This document shows, in pieces, positions 43,881 to 58,276 of a stretch of 64,000 bases of DNA. Every line of letters starts with the position of its first letter. Positions within the stretch are counted from its first letter, which is position 1. Source of the DNA: Sycobia sp. Sy_11 (Eukaryota; Arthropoda; Insecta; Hymenoptera; Epichrysomallidae); the NCBI GenBank assembly GCA_018907035.1, contig JACCIC010000093.1:1988001-2052000 (forward strand), given 5' to 3'. The position numbers and the translations under genes were made by a program. Under the pieces are notes generated by a model that saw only the letters and a list, made by a program, of their open reading frames with translations, searched no databases and was not told the origin of the DNA.

Positions 43881-44620
43881 CGCGCCCTGAGCCGTATTAC
43901 CGCGTCCGCGTACGTATGAAAATATCGCGAGAGAACGGTCGCCCCGATGGACGCGCCGACCGACGGTTACCGAATGCGCGCTGCGCGACTGCTCCACCGC
44001 GCGTCAGCTGGAGCCCCTGCTAGATATATATATATATATATATAAATACTACGCATACGCATGCACAAAGACTCTGGCGGCCCACGCGGGATCTAACGTC
44101 CGTCGGGGAGGAGAGCCGGCTCGCGGGGCCGGCCGCGACTCTCGGAATATCGTATAGAACCCACCGAGCGCGCCCACGCGACTGGCCGCGAGCGCGCGAG
44201 CGACCCTCGCCGCCTATGGATTCTTGCGCGCTCGCGAGCTTCCGGCGCCAGGGGGGTTGTTGCGCTCGGCGCGGATAAAGCCCGCGCTGAGGTTTCGCGG
44301 CGGTGCACGAGCGCGCCTGCGTTCGAACGGTCTCGGGTCCCACCGTGCCCCCTCCCCGTCCGGGGCGCGAGAGCGATCGATAAGGCGTCGATCCCACGCC
44401 GGGTGGTGCTCCGCTGTTGTTGCCGCGGCCGCCGCCGCCGCCGCCGCCGCCGCCGCTGCTGCTACTGCTGCTCGATGCCGATGCGAGCCGTGGAATATTT
44501 TATTCGCGCCGGCTGCTTCGGTGGACACGGCTGTCTGGAACAGAAACGCGATACATTTGTGTCGCTTGTGATGCTGGTGGAGGGGTGAGTTTTTTCTTGC
44601 GTTATTTCAGGGTGGTAAAT
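43881..44620 (-). promoter_or_regulatory. CpG-rich island at the 5' end of the SDR gene
   Basis: The DNA is strongly CpG-rich and starts directly upstream of the SDR start codon, so it likely holds the minus-strand promoter and 5'UTR. It includes a short (TA)n run at 44022-44045 and a GCC/GCT repeat at about 44427-44471. On the plus strand GAGGGGTGAGTTTT near 44580 resembles a splice donor, so a divergent transcript is possible. Overlapping open frames on both strands have low-complexity translations (poly-Ala, poly-Arg, poly-Pro). Confidence 0.55.
44427..44471. repeat. (GCC)n-(GCT)n trinucleotide repeat
   Basis: About ten GCC units are followed by GCT units inside the CpG island. Confidence 0.92.
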
Positions 44621-45591
44621 TTTAAGGTTATGTATACAAGTACATATACCCATAATATTCCGCATGAAAAGCAGGAAATGAATTTTTTGTTGTGACCGAG
44701 CCAACATAATTACGCGCGCCTCGCTCGTCCCGTCGTTATATCTTCGTTCCCAAAGTGAGAATTGTTAATGCTTGGAATTTCGTGCAAATTTTAAAACAAT
44801 TTGTTGTTCGCTCTATATTGAAATCCATTCATCTCAATAATGAATGATTCGAAGTTTGTGTTTCCATATGTAACAATTATATAATGCGTTTGCACGCACA
44901 AACAGAATACTAAGAGTCCTTAAACTATTTTATGCCTAATATTAATTAAAACTAATAATACATAAATTTTTTTCCTTTATACATGAATAATTGGACTGAT
45001 ATCGTTACGTTCAATTTTACATAAAATTTTACATTCAACTTATCTATGAATATTTATTTATGTAAAAAAGAAACATTTTAGCAAAGTGTACGATCAAGTA
45101 AATTATTTTATTTTTTTATTCCATTATTTTTTATTATACTAAAAGAATTATGAATTTGTTTTTTTTTTCGAAGAAAGCTCATAAATAGATATACAGAAGA
45201 TAAGTTTAACAATTGCAAAAATATTAATATATCCGCGGACAGTTGTACTAATCGTATATATATACAGGATACACACATGGTTCGAAGCGCATTGAACTAT
45301 ATAGTACCTGTCTAAGTGTGATAATGATTTAGTCTGTATATAATTTATAATGAAATTTCATATGAATCTTCCAACTCTGAGATTATGTGCCTCCGATAAA
45401 TTTCATAGAGTTTACTCGGACAATGGCAATAAATTGCCGACAATTAATTAGATAACTTACATTAGAAGTGCATCGCGACGCGCAGTTCGTACCGAGCGAT
45501 CTCGAAAAAGAGCCGTTTGCGTCAACAGAATGTATACTGCCTTTTTTTTGTAAATAAAATTATGTTCCAGTGAACTTTCCACCTCGCGTTC

Positions 45592-45595
<4 letters not shown>

Positions 45596-45634
<39 letters not shown>
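45596..45634. repeat. (TA)n microsatellite
   Basis: This is an uninterrupted TA run of about 39 bp. Confidence 0.95.
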
Positions 45635-45635
<1 letters not shown>

Positions 45636-45951
45636 TGTTTACGGACAATTATACATGTCGCGCGGCATTTTACGGCAAGATATTATATATTACATATTAT
45701 ATCGCGAGACAACGATGCGCGACGGATTCGCATTTCTTGATACATATATGAATACATGCGCATGTATGCAAATATAGATATTTATATATATCTACTTAAA
45801 ATATGTATGATAATATGCACCAGATGTATATCTATATACACACACGCACACCTACAGCGTCTTTCGTGTGTCGCGCTTTTTCGCCAATACTCAAAGCGTG
45901 CATGTGGCGAGGCGCAGTTCGGAGACTCGAGAGCACTTTTATTATAATATA

Positions 45952-45956
<5 letters not shown>

Positions 45957-46000
<44 letters not shown>
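45957..46000. repeat. (TA)n microsatellite
   Basis: This is an uninterrupted TA run of about 44 bp. Confidence 0.95.
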
Positions 46001-46002
<2 letters not shown>

Positions 46003-46067
46003 GCACACGTGCGCGTCGCTCTCCTCGCTTTCTACTAATGAACTGAGACTTTCGTTTTCCTGGAGCC

Positions 46068-46078
<11 letters not shown>

Positions 46079-46126
<48 letters not shown>
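46079..46126. repeat. (TA)n microsatellite
   Basis: A short CATA start leads into a TA run of about 45 bp. Confidence 0.95.
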
Positions 46127-46130
<4 letters not shown>

Positions 46131-46503
46131 TATGTAGGTCTGTGATTTCGTGCCTGGTTCTCGCCACCTTCTCCATACTCTTCGCATCGTGTGCCGGCCG
46201 AATGCGCCCGCGTTTTACAAACGGACACGGCACCCAGTGAATCTCATTGTTGAATGAGTGCCCCAGCGCGACCGGTCTTCCGTAGGCTGGCGCGCGCGCC
46301 CGATGCGACGACTCATTGGCGCGGTCGTTTCGTCTCGTCACGCGCACCTCGTAATATCTGGGATCTGTATGGATTTCCAGGAGCGCGGATATAACGTAAA
46401 TTGTACGCGCGTATAACATCTCCTTCCTCCAATACGGCAAGGGAGGAGGGGAGAGGCTGTTTGTAATTTTCTCTTTTCGGGCGCACGCGCGTGCGCGCGT
46501 GCG

Positions 46504-46504
<1 letters not shown>

Positions 46505-46547
<43 letters not shown>
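46505..46547. repeat. (TA)n microsatellite after a (GC)n-rich stretch
   Basis: An alternating GCGCGTGCGC stretch changes directly into a TA run of about 40 bp. Confidence 0.95.
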
Positions 46548-46552
<5 letters not shown>

Positions 46553-47819
46553 GAATACTATTGTACAATTGTAATCGTGATTTCGCTGTATCTATATATT
46601 ATGTGCGCGAGTAATAAGTCTTGCGAAAGGAAAGTGATACCTGGCCGATATTTTTCAAGATCAATCGAAGCGATTCGAAAGAACGCGCGCTGTTTTTTTC
46701 TTCTTCTATAGTTATATAGCGGAGGAAAAGCTGTATCGAAAGTATACAATAATGGGACGTCATTGTGTGTATTATAGCGATGTTTCCAGCGCTGACTTGG
46801 CTTTATCGAATTGTATAATATAATTGAATTTATCGGAAAAAATCAAAGAAAAATCTATTGATTATTAATTGAAACATCCTTTATGCAATCATAAAAATAA
46901 AAATCACGATAATGACAGTCATATTTTAATAATTTTATTTAAAAAAGCAATTTTTATATCACTTTTTTACTTTGAAACAAAAAAATCCAAAAAATACCTA
47001 ACGGATAAAGAATTATTTTCATATTAGATAATATTTAGTAGAAGCAAATAAATATTATTTCCATCCAACTAATCTTTACTTAGAATTATTAAACTTATCA
47101 ATTTCACTAAAATATTTAACTGAAATATATCTTTTTTTACAATGATTCCAATAAAGTTTTATTTGATTGTACAAATTACTCTAATATTTTAGCTAACTAG
47201 AAAAACTATTGAAAGTTGATTAAAATGATATTTGTTTCGAAGTTCTATTCTTTAATTCATATTTTATATATTTGTAAATATTTCTAATCGCGTATTAATC
47301 AGATGTTACAAAAACTGTAATAAAGTTAGTGGTAACAAATAAATAATTCGATTATTGCTAATATCCGAATGAAAATATAAAACTACCTACGCATTGTATG
47401 ATTAATTTATTATTATGCTATGCAATCGTGTATACGTACCATTGTCAAGAATATCGATAGTACGGTGCCATTTCTTTACGAAAATTAGCAAAGTTAATTT
47501 TTCTAATTACGGCATGTATTTGAAAACTGGTCGTATCTATTTATTCAGAACTGTTTGAAATGTCAATTAATTACAATCCTGCTCTAATTTACCAGTACAC
47601 TACAACGTTGATGGAAAATATATTTGGTACTATCCCATAGATATAATATATAAGATATCTTAAAGCTGCCCTTCAATTAAACTATACATAAGACAGGCTC
47701 TGGAGGTATTTTAAAATCTCATATAATTTTCTACGGTTATATACTTTTTTACTTCATATTTCGTTTGTTATTATTCTCTTACGAAATCATCCGAGTCGTT
47801 CCTTTTATTGCAAATCGAA

Positions 47820-48104
47820 AGTTATATGCCCCTCTTCTAGCTCCCTCTCTCTCTCTTTCGCGCGCTCGCAGATTCGGGATCCAACGACCCGCCCGGACCG
47901 GCACGCGGTAAATCAATCCGGGCCTCTCCTAAACGATCTATTACTTTCTCATCGCGGAAAAACGGCGGCAATTTATTCACCCACTTGTCGTACCTGCGCA
48001 GAGGAGCCGAAGGCGGCAATCCAGCTTTCGTCATCGCAAAGCGTGCGGCGACTTTTTTTTCTGGTTTCGGTGTATATATACATACGTACATCCATCCATG
48101 CATG

Positions 48105-48176
<72 letters not shown>

Positions 48177-48540
48177 AGTATAATGATTTATCGTGGCTTG
48201 TCGCGATGAATCGGGAGGAAGAGAAAAACACATATAACTATAAACGTAGCCGTACATGTGTACACAGATGCATAATACGAGGGGGGAGGGGAGAAAGAGA
48301 GAAGCCGGCATAATCATCCCGCCAGTTTTGCATTAAGTAATAATCTTTCGCACCGGTACATTTATTATGGCAGCGTGCGCGCGCGCGCGCGCTCTCGACC
48401 GGCGCCGAGTGAAATTGAACTCGCGCGCTATTATGTTCTGTTTTTTTTCCCTCTTTCTTTCTTTATTTGAGGGGCGCTCCTTCCATTGTGCAGTCGTATT
48501 CTGCATGCGAGGAGCAGGAAGATGGCTCAAATAATAATTG
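47820..48540. other. GC-richer patch with (CATA)n-(TA)n array
   Basis: A moderately GC-rich segment at 47850-48060 is followed by a CATA/TA array and a (GC)n run near 48376-48392. The 96-residue open frame on the minus strand at 47837-48127 runs into the repeat and has no domain. Confidence 0.45.
48103..48174. repeat. (CATA)n-(TA)n microsatellite
   Basis: About seven CATA units are followed by a TA run of about 42 bp. Confidence 0.95.
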
Positions 48541-50874
48541 ACGCTATTAAGACTCTGTGTATTTGATTACGTACGAAGATACGTTGGGGTACATATACAT
48601 AATATTCAAAATTCAACGGTTGAGGCACGTCATTTTCAATTTAATGCGTATAAAGTAAATTCCACTATCTTTCTTATCTAATTAACCAATAGTGGATACA
48701 TAGTTTGTCGAATGAACGCTTAATTTCCGATGCGTATAATAGTTTTTTTCTTTTATGGGGGATAACCGCTATGGATTAAGTACTTCGCTCACATTTTACT
48801 GCTGTTTATCAGATTAACCGCGGCTAATTTATTTATTTTCTCAATTGAACTGTTGACTCGATACTTTGTAATATTACAAGGCCTCGACGTGCTGCTTTTT
48901 CTTTTGATCAGGCGAAAGAAAATCATAAATTATTGACGATTGAATTAATTATATATACCTATGAGGATTGCTATTTTAATTTGCCTCGACGTTTATTCAT
49001 GAAAACATTATTCAGAAAAACCCACTTTTAATTCAATATTACGACGTGTATAATCGAATGGATACTTTTTCGGATCATACATTGTTCACATTAAAATTTT
49101 TTTTTCTTACTTGAGCCGCGTACATTTTTTTAAAAATTTAAATACAAATTGGCGTGATAAAAACTAGTAAATCGGTTAAATCAAAATGAAGTCCAATGAA
49201 AAGGATATGGAAGAAATAGCCTACGAGATATTTTTATAGATACGCTCGCAGATAAGTTGTTTTTTTGCTCGAATTTCTCTTATTTTTTTTTGTTTCATCT
49301 TGCACCGAATCAGGTTGAAGTTTTAAGCGCGTTGTTGCCAAGCATAATTTATGCGATAAATTTCAATGGCCTACTTTTCTTTCGTTGCTCTTGGTGCATA
49401 TGCCATCTTTGCAATCTATAGTCCTGGTCATGCTACATTGAATTTCTCAATATATTACAATGGATCTTTGGCGCTAAACCTCAGGTACTCCTTTTAAACA
49501 TTGTATTGAAAGGGATTTTCAAATTTTACATGCTGAGAATTATTATGTTATTTGGATGAAAGTGCCTAGTTTTAACTTTCATATGATAATCTAAATGATT
49601 ATAAAATAAGATTTAATTCAATATTTTATCCGACAGTAGTGATTTTGGCTCACGAACGAAAACACTCTAATGAGAATGAAATATATAATTTATAGAATCG
49701 TAATTGATAGTTCACTAAGTTTCGTTCAAAGTCATAAACTGTAGAAGCCCTTAAAAACAGTTCTTTTCGTCGAGGATCAGGGTACGTTATTCTCATCTAT
49801 TTTAAGATGTTGAATTTAATTAGGATACTGGTGTTTGGCGTAATAGTCGTCTGGATTTTGTGAAAATGCTCGCACCGTTCGATTTAGTGGATCTAGGATT
49901 TTTCCTTGACGATGCGATGGTGAACCGTATTTCTACCTGATCTGTGCCCTTGAAGATTATTTAAGCCAACTTAATGTGGTACGTAAGCGTATATTTGCGA
50001 TATAAACGTGCATTCAGTAATTTTTAATGCGCAATTCTCAGCTATTTTAGAATATTAAATTATAGATTTTTTAAAAAATTGAGATTCTTATGTTAAATAT
50101 AAAACAATCTTCAAGGTTCTGGTTAAGAATGCCTCTTTTTTCAATACTCCGATATGATTATGAACAATAACCAATGTCGCATGCGAATTCAGTCGATGGT
50201 TAAATTAGACGGGAGTAAGGGGCGGTCAGCTTTTTTGTATTATGAGCCTGTATTACGCATGTATTTTGTAACTTAATCGTCCTAGAGTATATCAAATACT
50301 TACAGAGCAGTTTAGCCTACGTATAAAGTGTAAGCGAATGCCTAGCAAAGAATTTATTTGCAATTTAAATTTTATGGTTACGCCCCCTTGGCATGTTCAA
50401 CTTCTTCATTACTGTTCGATTATGCAAATAAATATCTGATACATTTACTTAAATCAAACTTCATCGCCTCAAAGTATCCTAGCGTTGAAATTATTAGGCA
50501 TAAAAGGTCATAACGACATTTCATTGTAGCTGAACGATAGGTTAATTAAATAACGAATCGCTCGATGTTTCCTTTTTCTTCGATGTCGTCGTATGTTGAT
50601 CAGATTTTCATGGCCAATTGACGAAATCGGATTATTCGTTGATGATAAAATTAAATCTCGAAATCGCGGGGTAGCGCGTCGTTAAAAATAGCGCTCGACT
50701 AATTTTCACTATATACCCGCGATTATAGACCGCGGGCAAACTTCCGAAAGCAATTGGAGAAAGAAATGGAGAGCGGCGCCGCGTTCGCCACATGAAATTT
50801 GGACTCAATCCGTGTTTTATTTACCCGTTTCTTGCTTATAGCGCGCAAAAGCGCCTCTTGAGAAATTATCATCT

Positions 50875-50876
<2 letters not shown>

Positions 50877-50942
<66 letters not shown>
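50877..50942. repeat. (TA)n microsatellite
   Basis: At about 66 bp this is the longest pure TA run in the window. Confidence 0.96.
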
Positions 50943-50943
<1 letters not shown>

Positions 50944-51165
50944 CTCTCGCGGCGAGTGCGAAGCGAGAACGCATTTTCTCGAATGTACTTCAGTGCGATT
51001 TTTTTCTTTTTATTTTTGGAAAGTGCTCCAGCCAATACAGAAATCAGTCGGAAATGAGAAATTTAACGAACAATTCTGCAGATGATAATTAAAAAAGGCT
51101 TCATTTGCTGGAAGAAGAAGTTTGTTAAAGAAAATTTTTAATAATGATCATTCAATTTTGTTAGA

Positions 51166-51174
<9 letters not shown>

Positions 51175-51210
<36 letters not shown>
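51175..51210. repeat. (TA)n microsatellite
   Basis: This is an uninterrupted TA run of about 36 bp. Confidence 0.95.
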
Positions 51211-51211
<1 letters not shown>

Positions 51212-52459
51212 CAATAATTTTAAATAATTTTTTTAGATAATTTCTATTTGAATGAGATAATCTCATTCAGATAAAGGAGAATTTGATCGAGCAGTCTATT
51301 TTGAGAAAAAGCGATATACGATAACTACTGATATTGCCAATTAGGACGATGGTCATAACGAATGCAAAAATATCGATCATAGTAATATTTTATTTAAGAA
51401 GATAAATATATTACTACTTTTGTGGTTTTAGCTACAGTTTTCATAACGGCATATAATGAAAACAGATCCAGATATTCGTTTCAAATTTGCATTGCAGTAA
51501 CTTTTACTTTTGTATAGATTACAAAACCTCTCAAGTTCTTTTTTTTTTGTATACGCCGGCCGAATGAAATTTGCATGAAGCCATGTGCGCGTACGGTTCT
51601 TAGGTGATAAAACTGAAAAGTAAAAGTTCGAAGGAATATGCGGTCAGTTTTTACTTTAAAATAATCCGAGATTTATTACTTATTGTGTAACTTTTTGTTT
51701 AATATTAAAAGGCTCGTATCGTTTAATCAAAATCTCATTCAATTATTTTGAAATGGCATTAAGTTTTCCGATTGCAGAACTTTTAACAAGAGACACATTT
51801 TCTCCTAGACGATAACTATTTCTATACGCAATTATTCAAATATCTACACTTAAGTCAGATGTAATTTTATTAGACTCGGACGCGAAAGACTTAGATATTT
51901 ACTTTAGTAAACGATATCACGCTGTAACGAGGTTATTTAAACTAATTTTTCAATAAACTAATAAATAGTTTCTTTGAAAACAGTCGGCATAAGTAGATTA
52001 AAAATTTTCAATAAAGACTGTAATTTCGGATAACAGTTAATTTATTTCTCGTGCGTGACAAAAATATATTCTTCTTCTCATTTGGATAAGAAGCGCAGAA
52101 AATGCTTTCCTCATTTATTTGTTGTATTTATATTCTCTAAATTTAGAAAATGATTGTTGCAACTGATGTAATTTGAAATGAGAACTTTTATTTTTAGAGC
52201 AATTAATAGAATTAGATAACGTTTACAAATTTTTAACTTTATTATTGATGTATATGGATGTGTTTAGTATGGATATAGGTGCGTGTTTACGTGACAGTAT
52301 GACTTAATCCTGTGCGTGATAGTGAAGAATTAAATGTCACTTTGTTAATTGATCATCTTCATTCCTTTCTGTCGTTCTATATCTTAAATATATAAACGTT
52401 TAAAGAAAAAACTAAACTTGTGGTTTACAAAATAAAATCAATAATAATCGAGATTTTTT

Positions 52460-53260
52460 TACCAAGCTCGAATTTCCAGCACAGCGCTGTTCGGACAAGA
52501 AATATTTTGCCGAAATCGTGCGCAAGGAAAGACGCAAAGTTTTCGTGCTCGTTTCGAGCGCTCGAGCAATTAATCATTCGAGTGCATAGGCGCATGGACG
52601 ATAAAATCCACGACAATTGCGAGTTTCATATGCACTGACATGAATTTCGCGGATGTTAATCGATGCGACGACGAGCAACCGAACGTATCTATCCTACGGC
52701 GCTATCGAACGAAAAGCGAACATTTATACGCAAATATCTCCAATCGAACGACTATCGCGAGACAATGCAGTTTTTATCGTGACGTAAGCACACTGACAAA
52801 AGCGATGCTCGCGCATTAACTCGCGGCATCGTCATCCGATCTGCCGCGCTAGCACGGAAACAATGTAAGACGGATGACCGCCGCCGTTGCGTGCCCGGCG
52901 AGTCGCCCGTGCAGCAGCAATTCTACGCGAGCCATAATCGCATCGGCAGAAAAATCACGAGCGCGCAGCGTTGTGGCCGTGGTATACGCTTCTGCGATCC
53001 CGCGTACATTATAACGATAAATCGCCGGGCGCGCGTTACGAAAAATCAGGTGCGCGCCACTGGCTCCGTTCGCTTCATTATCAACGCTAACTCCGCTCTA
53101 ATACGCCGGGCGATGCTACGCCGAGGCGGGCCGATCTCGCGTCCCGTGTGCGCGCGTGTCTGCGCGCGCGCGCGCGCACACACACACACACATACACATA
53201 TTTACATGCACGCGAGTCTTTTATCATCGAGCCGTGAAGTTTCTATATGAGAGAGACCGT
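52460..53260. promoter_or_regulatory. CpG-rich island
   Basis: The region is enriched in CG and GCGC words and ends in a (GC)n-(AC)n tract at 53161-53190. A 119-residue open frame on the plus strand (52891-53250) has no recognisable domain. It could be a promoter for a gene outside the window or an enhancer; there is no direct evidence. Confidence 0.3.
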
Positions 53261-53639
53261 AAAGGTTTCAGGCGAGGTTATTTGTTTCACCTGCGGCGGT
53301 AGGTGATTATAGCTTCGTGCAAAGACCTGGGAAGACATAGAATGAAGGCGAAGGCTTTTTCAGCGTTCTGAGTTTGTCCAAAAGATGGCAAAAGTTACAA
53401 ATAGATGTTTAAAGATTGACATACGAAGTTGCTGATTTTGCTATTTAATTTGCAAGGATAGGCCATTGGATATGGATGACAGATGTTGTCCAAATTGAGC
53501 AACAAGCTCTAATTACCTGAAAAATGAGACCGGCAAAGTTTTCGAACCTCACCTTCACTTTTATTTAAATTACTTCTGAATGTTTTGAAAAAGAAACCAA
53601 CGATTTCTGCCGTCCGAATTCTTTCTCATTATTTGCAGT

Positions 53640-54130
53640 GATGAAACTGTAGGAATAGATTAAGGCAAACATTTTTAAGTACTATAAAATGATAATTACA
53701 CATAAAATTAAATGGAAAGCATAAAAACATTAGCACCTAATAAATAAGTAGAAAATCCTTTGTACAGCAAGACTTGCAAAATAAGACACAAAATATATTG
53801 ATGGAAAGTCACGGTGGCCCGTTGAATTTTCGTCATTAATCGGTAATAATTATTCCTAGTATGAGTCTAATTATATATTATTAGAGAAACGGCAACGACT
53901 TCAGACTGTCAATCTGATAATATGATATTATATTTTATGTTACCCAGGACTCTTACTGCATTTGTCATTTTGCTACTTATTTTCTTGGTGCTAGTATCTT
54001 GAGATTTTCTATTTAATTTTATTTGAGATTGTCATTTCCTAGAATTTAAAAATGGTCAGCTTAATCTATCCCAAACGTCGCACAACTATAAATAGTAAAA
54101 CAGAATGTAGACGGTAGAATTCATTGTTTT
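53640..54130 (+). repeat. Diverged dispersed repeat E, copy 2
   Basis: This is the partner of 30780-31260. Matching blocks are CCGTTGAATTT, CTCTTACTGCATTTGTCA, GCTACTTATT, TTAATTTTATTTG and GCACAACTA in the same order and orientation. Confidence 0.55.
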
Positions 54131-57100
54131 TTCCGAAAATTCAAATGTACGAATTGCAGATAAAAAAGTCCTCCTCGAACGTTACAGAATTTATTCCGTT
54201 TGTTATGATAATTATCTCGCTTAACCGGGGTCAGATTCGTCGCACAAATATCGTAGTCCGCTCTTGCTGAACATTTATAACGCGCTATAAATTAATCCTC
54301 GGCATATCCTCATTTCGATTTCGCGACTAACTTAATATACTGTTTTCAAACTTAATATCGTAATTCGATAATCTACTTTTTATGAAACTAATTGGTTCAT
54401 TTTCGACATAATTTTGTGCTTGAAAATAAAAATTTGTACTAAAAACACTCAGACGCTGAATTATGCGTCTACGCGGAGACAAAATACAAAATCGCATAAT
54501 ATAATAATTAACGAAAAAAAAAAACAAGAAGTAAATGCGTTTAATCGGCAAACGGGAAAATCGCGCAACTCCGGTTTAGTCGGCCAATTCGGTATTGCAA
54601 CATATCTGAAAAGCGGATCGGAAATTTCGTAGTAATTATTGCGCTTGATCTAGAATGTAGTTATACTGGTTGCCTATACTATATTCATGCTCAACCGTGA
54701 TCTTCGAATTACATTGGCGCAAACATATTACTATGGGAATTTTTCGGATTTCATCGCGTATTACGATCGTACATTTATTTCAGTATCATAATCATTTCAA
54801 TTTTATTTTGTCTTTTTGTTTATCTTTTTTTGTATCATCCGAATGGAAAATAAAAAAAAATGTTTGACCCAAGCTTTAAAACTAGAAGATTTTGTATTAT
54901 TTTTCCAATTTTATTGACTTGCGGTGAAAATATTTCTCTATCTCGTCTATAAATTATAATGCTTGATTTCTTAACGCTGCATTTCATGCATCCTTCACGA
55001 ATTCTTGAAAAATTACATAATAACATTCAATAGTAATTTCTTCAGAAATTTAAAAGTCTTTCCAAAATATATTTTTCCCAATCGTTAATTTAAAATCGTA
55101 ATTCATGAATGAGACAACAAAAACTTCATGCATGCCTATTTCATCTTGCTTCGGAGTAGTTTTTTTTCGTGCCCTTGCTAAGCTTAAAGCTGCCAAACGG
55201 ACAATTCAAGAGCTAATATAGCAAATAAATTAAAACGAACTCTCCGTATACAGATGCACATCTGTATGTATACGTATAATTATCGCATAAACATGCATGT
55301 ATGTATATGTATAGAGGAGTCTTATTCATCTCCAAACGATCGTTACGACGCAATATCGATGTTACAATAATGGGGTTAAGCAAAGGTATTGCGCAACTTA
55401 TAAGATTTCTTTTACACACGTTTCGGTGTATACACTTTTTCTACACCTTAATGATCCGATGTTTTTCTTTATATATATATATATGTATATGTATATGTAT
55501 ATCCTCAACATATATATCACGATCATACATTGCTCACGACTCGATCGAAGAAGATTTTAAGCTTATTGTCTATGAATTTTATTCAGTGTATAACAGATGA
55601 AAAGTCGTCATAGTTATTTCTTATAGACCGTTCGGGAAAAATGATGAAAAACTATGCGTTCTTGCAAACTTATTCATACTGCTCCAATCGAAGAATAACT
55701 GAAAGATCTGTTCAATTAACAGCGATAGAAATGTATTCGTCCTTCTATAAAAAATAACTTGGCTTTATCTATATTTGCGCATATAGAGGCTACCTCATAC
55801 GCCGCTAGTTGATCGCCTTCGACACTTTTTCAAAGATTCTCGAAAGCTTGGCATTTGAGCTTAGATAATGATAGTTCTTCAACTACGTAGCATTTTGTTT
55901 TTACGTTTGCTACAAGTTATGATATTCTATGAGATGATTTTTTTTAGAATGCATTTTTTACTAGCTAAGTATGTGTACAATTTTTCTATGTCTTGTATTA
56001 TGTTTAATAAAAATAAGAAAACATCTCCATTCTGCAAGGAGATAATTTATTATAAATTTATGAGTTTATTTTTTCTGCAAGTAGAAGAATATGTTTCTAA
56101 GATTTACATGCTAAAACTATGTTTTCATTATCTTATTTTTAACAACATTTTTACAGAATTCTTTATCATCTATGAGAAGCGTGTAATGAGAATTAACAAA
56201 TATATTAATACAGAAAAGTAATTAATTGATAAAGAATGTATCGAACTTCGTATTTTATTGACGAAAACATGCAATTAGCAGTAAATTTGGTAAAAATAAC
56301 ATCCCGTTTATACAAATTTTCAAATGCAAAAGATGCAATTCTTATGCAAACTTATGTAATAAGTATGCAAGAAATTTTTTTAAATAAAGTTTCTTTTAAT
56401 TTTTTCACAAAAGAATTAAGCAATACGTAATATTTTTATTTTTAAATCCTTATTTTTTTCGAATAATGGCGAATATTAGATATTTGACGGAAATGGATTG
56501 CTTTGTTAAATTCATTCGTTCTAGAAAAAACTATATATAACTTTTAAAACAGAAGTTATCTAATTAAATTATTCATTCAAAAGATATAATTCAACACGGA
56601 GATCTAGAGATGATTAATTCGTACTTGTAAAGCCATAAAATTACTTTAAGTCGCATACTAAGAATTAGGCGTAAATAATGAAAATTAAGGTAGGTAATCG
56701 ATGAAAATCGGTACGAATTGTAAATTAATATTACGGTAGCAGGTCTTCAGCCGCGTTCAGATGCCCAAGCGTATTATGTATACACGACATAATACGAGCT
56801 GTCGGGAATCGGGTTTATGTCTTAACCGTGGCGTCATGAAGCGAGCCGTGAACCGTCGATATCTATGAGTGATCTATAATTTGGCTGGATGAGAAATTAT
56901 CCGTGCGCGTATAAAAAGTCATCGATGAATTCGGCGCGGGCCCGGACGAATGTTAAAACTGATACTATTGTTTCGACACGTTAATTTAAGGAGTGTCATA
57001 ATTTTTGCCGCAACCTATATAGGTGAATTGGATTTTAATCGGTATTAATGGAACGGTAAAGTCCAAATTACTAAGTATAAAAAGTTTTTCACAATACTCA

Positions 57101-58080
57101 CTCGGTTATTTGAGCAAACGAATAATTACATTTCATAATTATTTAGCACGATTTCGTTCAGCCGTGACTTTTAACAGTGACTTTTATAATATAATAAAAA
57201 ATTATACTGTTCTATTAAATTCAACTTAATTTATTTGATTGCCAATTTACACCAGATATTCCCAGTCGTTAAAATAGAGTTTCCGGATTGATTATAAGAT
57301 CAAGTTCAAACGAAGTCAGCGCGTACATCTGCAGCTTTCATTTTGAGAAAGCTAATAAACTGTCAAGAAATTTAGATATTCGAGCGAAGTTTAATGCAGT
57401 TTACATCGTTTAATGATGTAAAGAATCGCTTTAATGACTTTGAACCTTCCCAGTTCTGAATATTTACGTATCTATTTAATCGTTTTACCGTAACACACTT
57501 CTGCTTAAAATATTAAATAACGACATTTGCATTGTTTACTAACGTGAACGACCATAATCCCAGTATCAATACTCTTCCATTATTATTTCTTAATAAATAA
57601 ACGACTATAAAAAACATTTTACTAAATAAAAAAAAAAAAAACAAAGACGAAGGAAAAAATATAAATAGCATCAAGGAATGTTTGAAAATGTTATCCAATA
57701 CACATTTTTATTGCATGACTTCCAATACATTAACGTAGCAGAAATTCAAGTAGATTTAAATACAATGAATGAAAACCATACCATAAATGTGATTCGTCAA
57801 TTAAAAAATACGACTTCTCTAACAATACATGTACAAGCGTCCTTCGGTCACTCTTACGATCACAACAACAGATTACCAATTGCTATTTATAACTTTTTAT
57901 AATTTTAGCTATATAGTTTAAGGCCTTAGATACCGCGCATATCATACAAGGTTCCATTATGATGCTAATTTATATATAAAGCGCAAAGTGCAGTGTTTTA
58001 TATACCTCCGACAGAAGAACCTTAGACAGAAAAAGCTATGCAATTTGAGCCCGCTTCAGCCCCATTAAATAGCGAATTCA
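54131..58080. other. AT-rich region without recognised genes
   Basis: Many short open frames exist (for example 55868-56221 and 57678-57902), but their composition is that of AT-rich random sequence and none shows a known motif or paired splice sites. Confidence 0.45.
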
Positions 58081-58244
58081 CACCAACCTCGTCGTGCGCA
58101 GGGATCCTTTTATAAACAGCGTCACTTTAATCGGCACCTGTGCCTATAATTGGCACCAAAATTGCACTGACAACGGGGCCCGATATTCGAGAATCCGAAT
58201 GGGAAAACTGCCGAAAAAGTCGAGCTCGCCCGCTCGCGTGGGTC

Positions 58245-58276
<32 letters not shown>

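Larger units (their letters stand above)
44621..47820. other. Non-coding region with four long TA arrays
   Basis: AT-rich DNA carries GC-richer patches around 46010-46500. The translated frames are mainly Tyr-Ile repeats from TA arrays. No exon with splice-site support and protein homology was found. Confidence 0.5.
48541..52400. other. AT-rich region without recognised genes
   Basis: Apart from two TA arrays I see only AT-rich sequence. No conserved protein motif, RNA gene or element boundary was found on either strand. Confidence 0.45.

Noticed and set aside
45270..45290. tRNA B-box-like word GGTTCGAAGC
   Set aside because: No matching A box, acceptor stem or anticodon arm upstream; no other tRNA signal in the window.
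45832..46506. A 224-residue minus-strand frame
   Set aside because: It contains two Tyr-Ile runs from TA arrays; the rest is unrecognisable.
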